Source: Halobacillus shinanisalinarum | Lineage (GTDB): Bacteria > Bacillota > Bacilli > Bacillales > Halobacillaceae | Direction of reading: 5' to 3' | Length of the DNA stretch: 64,000 nucleotides | Assembly (NCBI RefSeq): GCF_022919835.1 | Contig: NZ_CP095074.1 | Span: forward strand, 2,957,501-3,021,500 | The notes under the pieces: generated by a model | The model's database searches: none | What the model was told of the DNA's origin: nothing | What the model saw: only the letters and a program-made list of their open reading frames with translations | Position numbers and translations under genes: made by a program | In this document: positions 46,621-56,253 of the stretch, piece after piece | How the letters are laid out: each line of letters opens with the position of its first letter | Numbering within the stretch: the stretch's first letter is position 1

Positions 46621-46687
46621 TTTATGGTCATTATTTATAGAGGATTGGGAACTGCTTGCTAATCATTACCATAAGGAGTTTTCCTGA
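46556..46687 (+). CDS. Short ORF after the ardC relic, unknown
   Basis: 43 codons, MKVKGYPTAVAYHPLAVKPR then PNLWSLFIEDWELLANHYHK, overlapping the end of the ardC relic in another frame. The composition looks protein-like (W, P, H spread), but there is no ribosome site, so it is probably the remnant of another gene joined by deletion. Confidence 0.25.
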   Translation: MKVKGYPTAVAYHPLAVKPRPNLWSLFIEDWELLANHYHKEFS

Positions 46688-46757
46688 AAAAGAGTGAATC
46701 TTCTTCGCGTAAACCGCTACCGTTGATCAAGGGAAAGAGCTTGCCTGTTATCAACGT

Positions 46758-48116
46758 TTAATTCCCTTGTAAATCCCTGCAATACTGCCTGATTAATTTG
46801 GAAGCCTGCGTTTGGCTGATTTGTAATTCTTTGGCTACTTTCCGTGAGCTCTTGTGCTGTTTGTACGACCTTTCCACCATTTCTTTTTTTGCCAGCTCCA
46901 CTGCTTCATTTAGAGAGGAAGGGGGAGGTTCACCTACTTTCTTTCCCTCTGTATAAATCCCCTCGGGTATATCTTGAACACCAACCACATCGCCGCTTAT
47001 TATGATAAGTTTTTCAACAAGATTCTCCAATTGGCGGACATTTCCGGGCCATGAGTAATGTGATAATAGCTCGAGGCAGTCTTCGGAAATTAATTTATTC
47101 ACTTCATAGATCCGGTTAAATTTATATAAAAAGTGGTATGTTATCGGAATAATGTCTTCTCTTCTTTCCCTGAGAGAAGGCATTTTTATATCAACTACAT
47201 TGAGTCTGTAAAATAAATCTTCTCGAAAAGTCTGTTTTTTTACCATGTCGGCCAGGTTGCGGTTGGTAGCTGCTAAAATCCGGACATTCACCTTTTTTTC
47301 TTTATGTCCGCCGAGTGGAATGAACTTCTTATCCTGGATGACCTGGAGCATTTTTGCTTGAAGGGATAAAGGCATTTCTCCGACTTCATCAAGAAAGAGT
47401 GTTCCTCCATCCACGGCTTCCAGCAGTCCGGTCTTTCCTGAACGGTTGGCACCTGTAAAGGCGCCGGGAGTGTAGCCGAAAAGTTCGGATTCAATTAAAT
47501 CTGCAGGAATTGCTGCACAGTTGATTGTAAGGAAGGGTCCGTTGCTTCTTCGGCTGTTTTTATGGATATGTTGAGCAATCATGCCTTTCCCGGTCCCTGA
47601 TTCCCCTAGTATTAATATGTTAGAATTTGTCACTGCCACTTTTTGCGACATTTTTAATATATTTTTCATTTTTTCGTTATTTGTAATGATGTTGGCTGAT
47701 TGATCTTCTTTCCGTTCTGACTGTATAGGGAAGTTATCTTTTGCATTCAGCATTTTGTAGCTTTGTATTTCCCTGGCTGTCGTAACAACCAGCTCGACTT
47801 CATTTTGTTCATTTGAAATGGGAATAGCTGAAGTCAGCAGCTCCGCCCCCAAAACAGTAGTTTGCTTGACAGAGATAGGCACTTTCTTCTCAAACACTTC
47901 CGGAAAAATGGAGGGAGTCCAATACCCCTCTTCCACTAACTCTTTACTCAGTTTTCCAATGACGTCTTCCTTATTCAACCCATAGTGTTTTTTACACGCA
48001 TCGTTTACATAAATGATTTTCATATCCCCATCAAGAACAAAAATTTCATCGGAAGAGTAGTCCAAAATTTTAATTAATGTTTCCACGTCGAGATTATCCA
48101 CATAATTAGAGAACAC
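46758..48116 (-). CDS. Sigma-54-dependent transcriptional activator with a PAS domain
   Basis: A 452-residue enhancer-binding protein. The N-terminal PAS sensor (about residues 10-120, DYSSDEIFVLDGDMKIIYVN) precedes the AAA+ domain with Walker A GESGTGKGMIAQHIH, the sigma-54 contact loop ESELFGYTPGAFTGA and Walker B GGTLFLDEVGEMP. The C-terminal Fis-like helix-turn-helix is SSRKVAKELQISQTQASKLI. Such proteins bind upstream sites and drive sigma-54 RNA polymerase. It is divergent from the ferredoxin-reductase operon, which has a textbook -24/-12 promoter at 48228, so it is the likely local activator. The PAS ligand is unknown and is probably the pathway substrate (inference). Confidence 0.93.
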   Translation of the reverse strand: MFSNYVDNLDVETLIKILDYSSDEIFVLDGDMKIIYVNDACKKHYGLNKEDVIGKLSKELVEEGYWTPSIFPEVFEKKVPISVKQTTVLGAELLTSAIPISNEQNEVELVVTTAREIQSYKMLNAKDNFPIQSERKEDQSANIITNNEKMKNILKMSQKVAVTNSNILILGESGTGKGMIAQHIHKNSRRSNGPFLTINCAAIPADLIESELFGYTPGAFTGANRSGKTGLLEAVDGGTLFLDEVGEMPLSLQAKMLQVIQDKKFIPLGGHKEKKVNVRILAATNRNLADMVKKQTFREDLFYRLNVVDIKMPSLRERREDIIPITYHFLYKFNRIYEVNKLISEDCLELLSHYSWPGNVRQLENLVEKLIIISGDVVGVQDIPEGIYTEGKKVGEPPPSSLNEAVELAKKEMVERSYKQHKSSRKVAKELQISQTQASKLIRQYCRDLQGN

Positions 48117-48154
48117 CGGAAGACCTCCTCGTCTTTAAAATAGAGTTGCCAAAA

Positions 48155-48167
48155 ACTCGAATTGAGT
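48155..48167. promoter_or_regulatory. Candidate upstream activating site for the sigma-54 activator
   Basis: ACTC-GAATT-GAGT inverted repeat, about 70 bp upstream of the -24 element at 48230. Similar half-sites in the opposite arrangement (GAGTT-N6-AACTC) precede the downstream sigma-54 promoter. Confidence 0.4.
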
Positions 48168-48227
48168 GTATGCGTGCTCATAAATCGGTTCCTGCAAAAT
48201 CAGTGCGGTATTTTTCGCGCTTTTTTT

Positions 48228-48244
48228 TTGGCACGGTTATTGCA
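48228..48244 (+). promoter_or_regulatory. Sigma-54 promoter of the oxygenase operon
   Basis: TTGGCACGGTTATTGCA fits the consensus TGGCAC-N5-TTGCA exactly, with the invariant GG at 48230-48231 and GC at 48242-48243. It lies 152 nt before the ferredoxin reductase ATG. Confidence 0.9.
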
Positions 48245-48395
48245 AGTAATGATAGTAGAAGTTCACCTGAAATTGAGAAAGAAGCGGATAGTTGTTTTAA
48301 AAAATAAAGTTTATTGCAGTTTATATTAGAGGAAATTTTTAGAATTGTAAAACAATTTTTTCTGTTTCGTTTCGGGATCAAAGGAGGAGAGTAGT

Positions 48396-49430
48396 ATGAA
48401 AGAAAATAGAGATATAGTGGATATTACAATCATTGGTGGAGGCCCCGCTGGCTTGTTTACTGCCTTTTATGCGGGCATGCGCCAGGCATCCGTGAAGGTC
48501 ATTGAAAGCCTTCCGCAATTAGGAGGACAGTTATCAGCACTTTATCCGGAAAAAAATATATATGATATCGCCGGGCTTCCAAAAGTGAAGGCCCAGGAAC
48601 TTGTCAGCAATTTAATAGAGCAAATGAACCAATTTGAAGTGCAGACATGTCTTGAAGAGATGGTTGAAAGTGTGGAAAAAGAGGAGGACGGAATATTTAA
48701 GCTCATGACGAATCAGAAGACCCATTATTCTAAAACAATTATCATTACGGCTGGCAACGGAGCATTTCAGCCGCGCAAGCTCAAAATGGAAAAAGAAAAG
48801 ATGTTCGAAAAGACGAATCTGCATTATTCCGTACAAAACCTGAACCAGTTTACAGGTAAGAGAGTGGTTGTTTTTGGCGGCGGGGATTCAGCAGTTGATT
48901 GGGCGATGATGCTTGAACCTATCGCAAAAAAAGTCATCATTGTTCACAGACGAGATAAGTTTCGCGCTCATGAGCACAGTGTTGAGATGCTGAATCAATC
49001 TACGGTGGAAAAGCTGACACCGTACGTACCTGTAGAATTGATCGGAAGTGAGAGAGTGGAGAAGGTAGTTATCCGCGAGGCAAAAGGTGAAAAGACAGTG
49101 GAGCTAGAGGTCGATGATGTTCTTGTAAATTACGGATTTATAGCTTCTCTTGGACCAATCAAAGACTGGGAACTCGATATCTATAAAAACTCCATCCTTG
49201 TCAATTCGAAAATGGAAACGAACATAGAAGGCATTTATGCGGTCGGGGACATTTGCACGTATGAAGGAAAGGTGAAATTGATTGCTACCGGGTTCGGTGA
49301 AGCCCCTATCGCTGTCGGCAATGCAAAAGTTTATATTGATCCAACGGCAAGAGTTCAGCCGCTTCACAGCACGAGCGTCATGGGAGGTAAAGAAACTAAT
49401 AAGAAAAAACAAAGAGCTTTGATTAACTAA
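48396..49430 (+). CDS. Ferredoxin--NAD(P)+ reductase, thioredoxin-reductase-like type (YumC-like)
   Basis: A 344-residue flavoprotein. The FAD loop is [20 protein letters not shown] (GxGxxG at the N-terminus), [20 protein letters not shown] follows, the NAD(P) site is [20 protein letters not shown] near residue 152, and the closing FAD motif is [19 protein letters not shown]. It lacks the CxxC redox pair of thioredoxin reductases, as expected for YumC-type FNR. It passes electrons to the adjacent ferredoxin for the Rieske oxygenase. AAAGGAGGAGAG precedes the ATG. It is the first gene after the sigma-54 promoter. A fragment of its 3' end is duplicated at 49669. Confidence 0.92.
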   Translation: MKENRDIVDITIIGGGPAGLFTAFYAGMRQASVKVIESLPQLGGQLSALYPEKNIYDIAGLPKVKAQELVSNLIEQMNQFEVQTCLEEMVESVEKEEDGIFKLMTNQKTHYSKTIIITAGNGAFQPRKLKMEKEKMFEKTNLHYSVQNLNQFTGKRVVVFGGGDSAVDWAMMLEPIAKKVIIVHRRDKFRAHEHSVEMLNQSTVEKLTPYVPVELIGSERVEKVVIREAKGEKTVELEVDDVLVNYGFIASLGPIKDWELDIYKNSILVNSKMETNIEGIYAVGDICTYEGKVKLIATGFGEAPIAVGNAKVYIDPTARVQPLHSTSVMGGKETNKKKQRALIN

Positions 49431-49510
49431 TGAATTAAAAAAGGGATTTCCGTGAGTTCCAAGGATTGGTCGGAAATAGAAATCCAAAAATGAGTTTCAA
49501 TACACTCTAT

Positions 49511-49526
49511 GAGTTTAAATGAACTC
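49511..49526. promoter_or_regulatory. Palindrome GAGTT-N6-AACTC upstream of the ferredoxin promoter
   Basis: GAGTTTAAATGAACTC, about 80 bp upstream of the sigma-54 promoter at 49591, the usual distance for an enhancer-binding-protein site. A closely similar full palindrome occurs at 50064. Confidence 0.5.
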
Positions 49527-49590
49527 GTTTTGGATCTGTGTATGACGCCGTTTTATTAGCTGGAATGTTGTAAATACGCATCCATACATG

Positions 49591-49607
49591 TTGGCATTAA
49601 AATTGCA
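49591..49607 (+). promoter_or_regulatory. Internal sigma-54 promoter upstream of the ferredoxin gene
   Basis: TTGGCATTAAAATTGCA has the same spacing and invariant GG/GC as the promoter at 48228, with one consensus change (T for C in TGGCAC). It lies 160 nt before the ferredoxin ATG. Confidence 0.78.
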
Positions 49608-49668
49608 GTGTATAGGGGAAAGAAGATTATTCAAATTAAAAGCTTTTAAGACAGAGGGGAGAAAACGC

Positions 49669-49749
49669 GTTGAACGAAACAAAGGTGAAAAAACAGTTAA
49701 AATGAATGTCGAAGAGGTTCAAAGAAAAGAAAGAGCTTTGATTAACTAA
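49669..49749 (+). pseudogene. Remnant of a duplicated ferredoxin reductase gene
   Basis: Twenty-six codons, VERNKGEKTVKMNVEEVQRK then ERALIN and TAA. The first half matches the internal segment [16 protein letters not shown] of the upstream reductase, and the last nine codons repeat its C-terminus (QRALIN). The 21-nt stretch AAAGAGCTTTGATTAACTAA occurs at both ends. An internal deletion has removed most of the duplicated gene. Confidence 0.6.
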
Positions 49750-49754
49750 TTTAA

Positions 49755-50021
<267 letters not shown>

Positions 50022-50063
50022 GTATTGGTGATCCAAGTCTTGTTAGTAAAAAAAAGAATGGGT

Positions 50064-50079
50064 GAGTTTATATAAACTC
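50064..50079. promoter_or_regulatory. Perfect palindrome upstream of the oxygenase gene
   Basis: GAGTTTATATAAACTC, flanked by T and A to give 18 bp. Same arms as the site at 49511. A further half-match GAGTTCAAATGAAACC follows at 50083. Candidate binding sites of the sigma-54 activator. Confidence 0.5.
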
Positions 50080-50232
50080 ACTGAGTTCAAATGAAACCGC
50101 CATCAACTTATATAAACCCTGTTTGGTGCACTGGAATGTTATAAATATTCAGCCATACATCTTGTTGCGAATTGCAATGTATGGCTGAAAGAAGATGACT
50201 CCAATTGAAAACTTTTAAAAACAGAGGGGAGA
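50072..50232 (+). repeat. Duplicated leader, copy B (before the oxygenase gene)
   Basis: Aligns with 49500-49660 over its whole length. The -24 GG of the copy A promoter is replaced (TTGTTGCGAATTGCA), so this copy probably lacks promoter function and the oxygenase is transcribed from upstream. Confidence 0.7.
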
Positions 50233-50239
50233 AGCCGAG

Positions 50240-51298
50240 ATGAATAAAACGGAAACAATGGAGGCCTTCGACTACACGCTTCCATACAAAACGTATATAG
50301 ATCCTCAAACATTTGCGGAAGAAAAGGAAAAGATCTTTTTGAATAGCTGGGTTTTATCCGGACATACGAGTCAGGTAGAGAAAGTTGGGGACTTCTTTAC
50401 TTTTGAGATTGCCGGACAGCCCTTAATGATCAGCAGGGATAAAAATAATGAGCTGAATGCTTTTTACAACATTTGTCCTCACCGGGGAACGAAAGTAGAA
50501 AGAAATGAACAGGGAAATAAGAAAATCTTTATGTGTTCCTATCATGGCTGGACGTTTAAACTGGATGGCAAATTAAACAAGGCGCCAAATTTCAACACAA
50601 ACGATTTAGGTAATCACAGCTGTATGACACCTGTGCAGCTGGAAGTATATAAGTCTATGATTTTTGTAAACTTAAACCCTGAGGCAAAACCGATGACGGA
50701 AATCCGTGAAGAACTGGTGAAAGACTTAGAGAAATACACTTTCCTGGATTCATTAAAAAAAATCCGCGTAACGGAAAGAGTCATTGAAGCAAACTGGAAA
50801 GCAGTGATCGACAACTACTTAGAGTGTGATCATTGTAAGCTTGCCCATCCGGAGTTTTCAAAGACTTTTGATATGAAGAACTATCATATTGATCTGCATG
50901 ACGGCTATACATGTCAGTATTCCAAGCTGACGAATGAAACAAGTGAAGAACATGCTAAATTTTATTGGGTATGGCCTAATTTGATGATCAGCATTTACCC
51001 GGGGAAAGATGGGAATATGACAACAAGTCAAATTCTCCCTCTTTCTCCAAACCGATCCCTGGCTATTTACAGTTATTATTTCCAAAAAGACGAAATGACT
51101 GAAGAACAGAAAGAACTGATTCGATTTGTTGATCAGGTCAGGGAAGAAGATTTTGAGCTGGTGGAATTATTGCAGACAGGTTTTGATACACAGGCATTCA
51201 AACAAGGGATTTATTCTCCACAGGAATATGCCTTAAAATATTTTCATCAACGTTATGAAGAAGAAATGGACAATAATGATTTATCGGCTGGAAGGTAA
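50240..51298 (+). CDS. Rieske non-heme iron oxygenase, alpha subunit (GbcA/CntA-like)
   Basis: A 352-residue oxygenase. The Rieske [2Fe-2S] ligands are in FYNICPHRGTKVE (C-x-H) and IFMCSYHGWTFKLDG (C-x2-H), near residues 76 and 97. The mononuclear iron site is NYLECDHCKLAHPEF (D/E-H-x4-H), near residue 195. The family adds O2 to substrates, often demethylating or cleaving quaternary amines (glycine betaine, carnitine, stachydrine) or hydroxylating aromatics. No separate beta subunit is present, as for the amine type. GAGGGGAGAAG precedes the ATG. Electron donors lie directly upstream. The substrate is not known. Confidence 0.85.
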   Translation: MNKTETMEAFDYTLPYKTYIDPQTFAEEKEKIFLNSWVLSGHTSQVEKVGDFFTFEIAGQPLMISRDKNNELNAFYNICPHRGTKVERNEQGNKKIFMCSYHGWTFKLDGKLNKAPNFNTNDLGNHSCMTPVQLEVYKSMIFVNLNPEAKPMTEIREELVKDLEKYTFLDSLKKIRVTERVIEANWKAVIDNYLECDHCKLAHPEFSKTFDMKNYHIDLHDGYTCQYSKLTNETSEEHAKFYWVWPNLMISIYPGKDGNMTTSQILPLSPNRSLAIYSYYFQKDEMTEEQKELIRFVDQVREEDFELVELLQTGFDTQAFKQGIYSPQEYALKYFHQRYEEEMDNNDLSAGR

Positions 51299-51306
51299 TA
51301 AAAATG

Positions 51307-51339
51307 GTTGGACTCTCTTCTTTATTGAGGGAGTCCAAC
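51307..51339 (+). terminator. Hairpin after the oxygenase gene
   Basis: GTTGGACTC pairs with GAGTCCAAC around a 15-nt loop, 8 nt after the stop. The tail is not T-rich, so it may stabilise the mRNA instead. Confidence 0.5.
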
Positions 51340-51543
51340 GTTGAATAAATCTGTCGATGGCTTCCGATAGCGATAGAAAGTGAAAAGAATAATAGTGTGA
51401 ATGAAAAAAAGCAAGAGGACAGAATTCAATCGTTTATGAACAGGTTACATCTAGAAAAAAATGGAGTCACTAATCAAAATGTAAAAAATTAAAGAGGATC
51501 TATCTATGGTTTCAAAGAAAATTATCATAGGAGGGGGTATTAA

Positions 51544-51744
51544 ATGAGCAAGAAGGTATGGTTGTATATGTTCAGTATGGTACCAGCTATAGGAAGCCTG
51601 GTAGTTATTAATAAAACAGAGCCTTACGTCTTTGGGATGCCTTTTGTATTGTTCTGGCTGATGGCGTGGGTTGTATTGACTTCCGTGTTCTTATATTTGG
51701 TGAATATCCTGGATCCCGCTAATAAGGAGGAAGAAGAAATTTGA
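51544..51744 (+). CDS. DUF3311-type small membrane protein (symporter partner)
   Basis: 66 residues with two membrane helices (about 8-24 and 33-55) and an acidic tail NILDPANKEEEEI. It matches the small DUF3311 proteins that precede SSS-family symporters in many bacteria. AGGAGGGGG precedes the ATG. Its TGA overlaps the TTG start of the symporter, a sign that the two are made together. A 31-codon frame at 51397-51492 just upstream (MNEKKQEDRIQSFMNRLHLE) has no good ribosome site and is not called. Confidence 0.8.
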   Translation: MSKKVWLYMFSMVPAIGSLVVINKTEPYVFGMPFVLFWLMAWVVLTSVFLYLVNILDPANKEEEEI

Positions 51745-53239
51745 ATATCTCTTTAGGGATAACATTCGGAATTTTAGCATTAGCCTGTTATTTGGGTGTC
51801 CAGGCCCGTAGAGGTAGAGATATGAATATGGAAGAATGGGCTGTGGGTGGTAGAAGTTTTGGTTCGGTCATCGTTTTTTTCCTGCTGGCGGGAGAAATGT
51901 TTACTACTTTTACCTTCTTAGGGGCAAGCGGTATGGCGTATGGAGTGGGAATGCCGGCGGTTTATGCGTTTAATTGCTTCTACTTCGTCATAGCATACTG
52001 GCTTCTTCCTCCGATTTGGAAATACGCGAAGAAGAACAATGTATTATCACAGTCAGATTTTTATGAGAAGAAATACAACAGTACCACTCTAGGCGTTGTA
52101 GTGGCAGTTATTGGAGTAATCGCCTCAATCGCCTACCTAGTTATGCAATTTGTCGGTCTTGGGATCATTGTTTCTGCATCTTCTTATGGGGCATTTCTCC
52201 AGGACTTGCTGTAGTCATTAGCGGGATTATAGTCACTGTGTATGTAATGGTTTCAGGTATGCATGGATCGGCATGGACCGCAGTTTTTAAAGATATTTTA
52301 ACCCTGGGCGTTATAATCTTTATGGGTTTTTATTTCCCTTACCATTACTACGGCGGGTTTCAGTCAATGTTCCAAGCTATCGAAAGCGCGAAACCGGAGA
52401 TGCTGCTTTTCCCGGATGAAGGGCTGAGCATTACTTGGTTTATATCCACAACTATCATGCTGGCTTTAGCCTTTTACTTGTTTCCTCATATGCAGAGCGG
52501 TATATTTTCATCAAGGAGTGCCAAGGCATTACGGTGGAATGCAGCAATCATGCCTTTATATCAGCTAATCATCGTATTTTCCATCATTATAGGCTTTTCT
52601 GCTATTTTACAAGTACCAGGTTTAGAGGACGCAGATATGTCTTTATTCAAGCTTTCCCAAGCTTCATTCGACCCCTGGTTTATTGGTGTAATAGGCGGTG
52701 CAGGTGCATTGGCGGCGCTTATCCCTAGTTCAATCGTGCTTGTATCATCAGCCACACTTTTAACTAAAAATATCTATAAAGTTTGGAAGCCACAGACAAC
52801 TGATGCCCAGATTCGCAGGTTGAGCCGTTTGATGGTTCCTGTGCTCGTAATCGTAGCTATATTTTTTGCTTTAAATGAATCCAAATTGATTGGGCTCATC
52901 TACATCGCAGCATACAGTATTATCGTGCAGCTATTCCCTGCTTTATTTTTCAGTTTAATGAAGAAGAATCCGGTAAACAGCATAGGAGCCTTAACAGGAA
53001 TGGCTATTGGTGTGATCATTGTCGCCTATACAACTGTTACTGAAACAACCTTGGCTACATTATTTCCTGAGCTGCCTTCCTATATTAAGGATATTGATAT
53101 GGGATTAATCATTTTGGGCATTAACTTTGTGCTTACGTATGTGGTAAGCCTATTTATTAATAAGAGTGTGAAAAAGAACAGCAATCATCAACAAACCTTG
53201 GAAAGTCAGACAACGACACCCCACCAAAAGAAAGCATAA
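51741..53239 (+). CDS. Sodium:solute symporter (SSS family), with an apparent one-base frameshift
   Basis: The frame breaks at the GGGG run 52188-52191. Restoring one G joins IVSASSYGG to ISPGLAVVISGIIVTVYVMV and gives a 499-residue protein with about 13 helices. Blocks include MNMEEWAVGGRSFGSVIVFF and FTFLGASGMAYGVGMPAVYA at the N-terminus, and ALIPSSIVLVSSATLLTKNI later. It is of the monocarboxylate/pantothenate-like SSS branch. The start is TTG 51741, 10 nt after AAGGAGG, overlapping the DUF3311 stop. It probably imports the substrate or an intermediate of the oxygenase pathway. Confidence 0.88.
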
Positions 53240-53407
53240 TAAAGTAAGGTAATAGCTGAAAGTTTGACCCTGATGATTTTCTATTTCTTTTAATAACAAA
53301 ATTAAAAACAGACATCTTGAGAGGTTTAGTCTCAAGGATCGTTAGACATTAATTCCCATTGAGCAGTAATAACTGTTTTAATAAAAAGATCTTTAGGAGG
53401 TTTCGTT

Positions 53408-54582
53408 ATGTTAAAACCCTATTTAGTTGTAGAGTGGAATGATACAGAAACAGATGCAAAAGGCTGGCTGGTTGTTCATAATTTCGTGAAAGGCTATACG
53501 GGCGGCGGTACGAGAATGCATCCGTCCGTAACAAAAGAAGAGGTCGAAAGGCTAGCCGAGGCGATGGCTTATAAATATGTAGCCTGCGAGTGCGGAACGA
53601 CCGGAGGGTGCAAAGCGGGGATTGCTTATGATTACAAAGCGCCAGATGCATACTCCGTATTAAGAAGATTTCTAATCGCTATGATGCCCTATATCGATAT
53701 CGGAGTATCTTTAGGTAGTGATTTAGGTACTAAATATGAAGATGTACTCAAAATATTTAATGAGTTTGGTATTGATATCCCTATGACAAAATCCATGAAA
53801 CAAGATTCCGAAGTCCTGCAAGGGATAAAGCATTTTGATGAACTATTGGCGACTAGAATGGACGGGTTGCTTTTAAATGATGTAGTAACAGGGTATGGTG
53901 CGGCATTTTCGGCAGATGAGGCCTGGAAGTTTAAAAAAGGACAAGAAGGAGCAAAAGTTGTGATCCAGGGATTCGGTTGTGTAGGAGCGAGCTGCGCATT
54001 GAAAATGTCTCATTTAGGCTATAAAGTCGTTGGAATTTCGGATGCAAATCTTTTAGTAACGTGTGAAGAAGGATTGGATGTTCAGAAAATGATTGATCAT
54101 AAAAATATGTACGGAGAGATGGATCAAGCCTATTTTGAATCGCACTATACGGTAAGGCCCAACACAGAATGGCTCGATGTGGACTGCGACATTTTAATTC
54201 CATCTGCGTTAGAGGATGTCATTAACAAGTCTAATGCTGATATCGTAAAAGCAAATTTAATTGTGGAAGCAGCGAATATCCCGATCTCCACTGAAGGAGA
54301 CGAAATGATTAGACAAAGGGGAATTGATATTGTCAATGATTTTGTTACTAACCTGGGGCGATAAGGTTTTATGATGCTGTTATTTTTGGACTGGTAGCCC
54401 CCAATCCTCAAGCTGTAATTGATGATATTGAAAAACTATGCCGAAAAAATACGCATCATTTGTTTATGGAATCTAAAAAGCAAAACAAATATCAAAGGGA
54501 TGTAGCTTATGAAATATTCGAACCGACCATTAGTGATTTATTAGAATATGCAGAACCATCCCAGGAAGCGGCTTCCCATTAA
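53408..54582 (+). CDS. Glu/Leu/Phe/Val-type amino-acid dehydrogenase, with an apparent one-base frameshift
   Basis: The frame breaks at the GGGG run 54355-54358. One added G joins ...DFVTNLG to AIRFYDAVIFGLVAPNPQAV and a C-terminus ending SQEAASH at 54582, giving 391 residues. The N-terminal substrate domain has YTGGGTRMHPSVTKEEVERL and the catalytic Lys region TTGGCKAGIAYDYKAPDA, and the Rossmann domain has KVVIQGFGCVGASCALKM. It oxidatively deaminates an amino acid to a 2-oxo acid with NAD(P)+, feeding the ThDP enzyme downstream (inference). AGGAGGTTTC precedes the ATG. Confidence 0.85.
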
Positions 54583-54655
54583 CCGTGAATAATATCAATT
54601 TCTGAAACCGCTTACTAAAGGCGCGTTCTAAAATTTAGAGCTGGGGGGAGATTTC

Positions 54656-56083
54656 ATGCAAACAGAACCAGAGGGCCAACCGAAAAAATTGCAGCGTGCG
54701 ATGAAAAGCAGACATTTATTTATGCTGTCCATAGGTGGAGTAATTGGAACGGGACTATTCATGGGATCAGGATATGCGATCAGTGAAGCAGGACCAGTGG
54801 GGGCGATTGCTGCCTATTTGGTCGGTGGTTTACTAATGTACCTGGTAATGGTTTGTCTAGGAGAATTATCGGTAGTGATGCCAGTATCTGGTTCATTTCA
54901 GGCCCATGCAGAGAAGTATATTGGTCCTGCAACTGGATTTACAATCGGTTGGGTTTACTGGATGAGCTGGGCTCTTTACGTGGGATTAGAGTTTATAGCG
55001 GCTGGTTTACTCATGGCTAGATGGTTTCCGGATACACCGGTATGGGTGTGGTGTACATTTTTCGCTTTGCTCCTGTTCACCATAAATGCTCTGGCAACGA
55101 GAAGCTTTGCCGAGACGGAATATTGGTTCTCAGTAATTAAAGTGCTTACCGTGATCCTGTTTGTTGTTATTGGTGGGGCAGCAGTATTTGGGTTAATTTC
55201 TATGGAAGGGCATTCCGCTCCTTTTCTGACCAACTTTGTCAGTGACGGATTATTTCCTACAGGATTCACGGGTGTGTTTATATCAATGATGACGGTGGTG
55301 TATGCATTCCAGGGTTCCGAAATTATGGGGGTCGCGGCAGGTGAGACAGAAAATCCTGAAAAAAGTATTCCAAGAGCGATTCGGACCATCGTTATCCGTA
55401 TTTTGCTTTTCTATGTTCTGGCAACTTTTGTCTTATCCGCTATCGTCCCGTGGCAAGAAGCAGGAGTGCTCGAAAGCCCATTTGTGACCGTATTTGAAAT
55501 GATAGGTATTCCTTATGCAGCTGATATTATGAATTTCGTTATCTTGACTGCAGTTCTTTCAGTAGGGAACACGGGGCTGTATGCCTGTACAAGAATTCTT
55601 TTTTCTCTTTCGCAAAGCGGAATGGCCCCAGCTGTATTTGGAAAAATCAATCGGCGCGGTGTACCTATGAACGCATTACTTGTTACTCTTGCCTTTGCGT
55701 TGCTTTCTTTACTTACTAGTGTGGTAGCAGAGGAAACATTATTTGTAGTGTTACTTGCTATTAGCGGAGTTGGAGGAGTGCTGACTTGGATGTCGATTGC
55801 CTTCGCACAATACAGATTTCGCAAGCAGTATATCAGAGGAGGCGGAAAGGTGGAGGATCTAAAGTTTAGAGTGCCTTTCTTCCCTTTTGTGCCAATTCTC
55901 TGCCTCGTAATGTGTGTAGGTATTTTCGTATTTACCGCTTTTGACCCGACACAGCGTACGTCACTATATTGGGGGTTCAGCTTCGTTGCTGCTTGTTATC
56001 TTTTCTACTATTTTAGATATACCAGAAGGAAGGCAAACGCACCTATCTTAACAAAAGAACAGTCCGATAAACAAACTAGTTAG
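54656..56083 (+). CDS. Amino-acid permease, AAT family (APC superfamily)
   Basis: A 475-residue transporter with 12 helices. The first-helix signature is MLSIGGVIGTGLFMGSGYAI, followed by the AAT stretch LGELSVVMPVSGSFQAHAEK and GFTIGWVYWMSWALYVGLEF. Later blocks are YAFQGSEIMGVAAGETENPE and SIPRAIRTIVIRIL. It imports an amino acid by proton symport, most plausibly the substrate of the dehydrogenase just upstream. GGGGGGAG precedes the ATG. Confidence 0.92.
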   Translation: MQTEPEGQPKKLQRAMKSRHLFMLSIGGVIGTGLFMGSGYAISEAGPVGAIAAYLVGGLLMYLVMVCLGELSVVMPVSGSFQAHAEKYIGPATGFTIGWVYWMSWALYVGLEFIAAGLLMARWFPDTPVWVWCTFFALLLFTINALATRSFAETEYWFSVIKVLTVILFVVIGGAAVFGLISMEGHSAPFLTNFVSDGLFPTGFTGVFISMMTVVYAFQGSEIMGVAAGETENPEKSIPRAIRTIVIRILLFYVLATFVLSAIVPWQEAGVLESPFVTVFEMIGIPYAADIMNFVILTAVLSVGNTGLYACTRILFSLSQSGMAPAVFGKINRRGVPMNALLVTLAFALLSLLTSVVAEETLFVVLLAISGVGGVLTWMSIAFAQYRFRKQYIRGGGKVEDLKFRVPFFPFVPILCLVMCVGIFVFTAFDPTQRTSLYWGFSFVAACYLFYYFRYTRRKANAPILTKEQSDKQTS

Positions 56084-56253
56084 ATAGAAATGAATTATGA
56101 AAGAGCCAATTTGCCTTCACGATGATAACAAACTTTTAACAACAGAAACACATGGTACGGCAACTACTACAAAGTATCTTTTTCTACTTGAACCCGGATA
56201 ATTTTGATTTAAAAAGAAAATGAAAGAAAACTTGAAATCTTGGGAGGATTACA

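Larger units (their letters stand above)
49500..49660 (+). repeat. Duplicated leader, copy A (before the ferredoxin gene)
   Basis: Aligns with 50072-50232. Shared blocks are GAGTT(T/C)AAATGAA, CTGGAATGTT-TAAATA, CCATACAT and ACAGAGGGGAGAA. Copy A keeps a sigma-54 promoter. In copy B the GG of that promoter is lost. Confidence 0.7.
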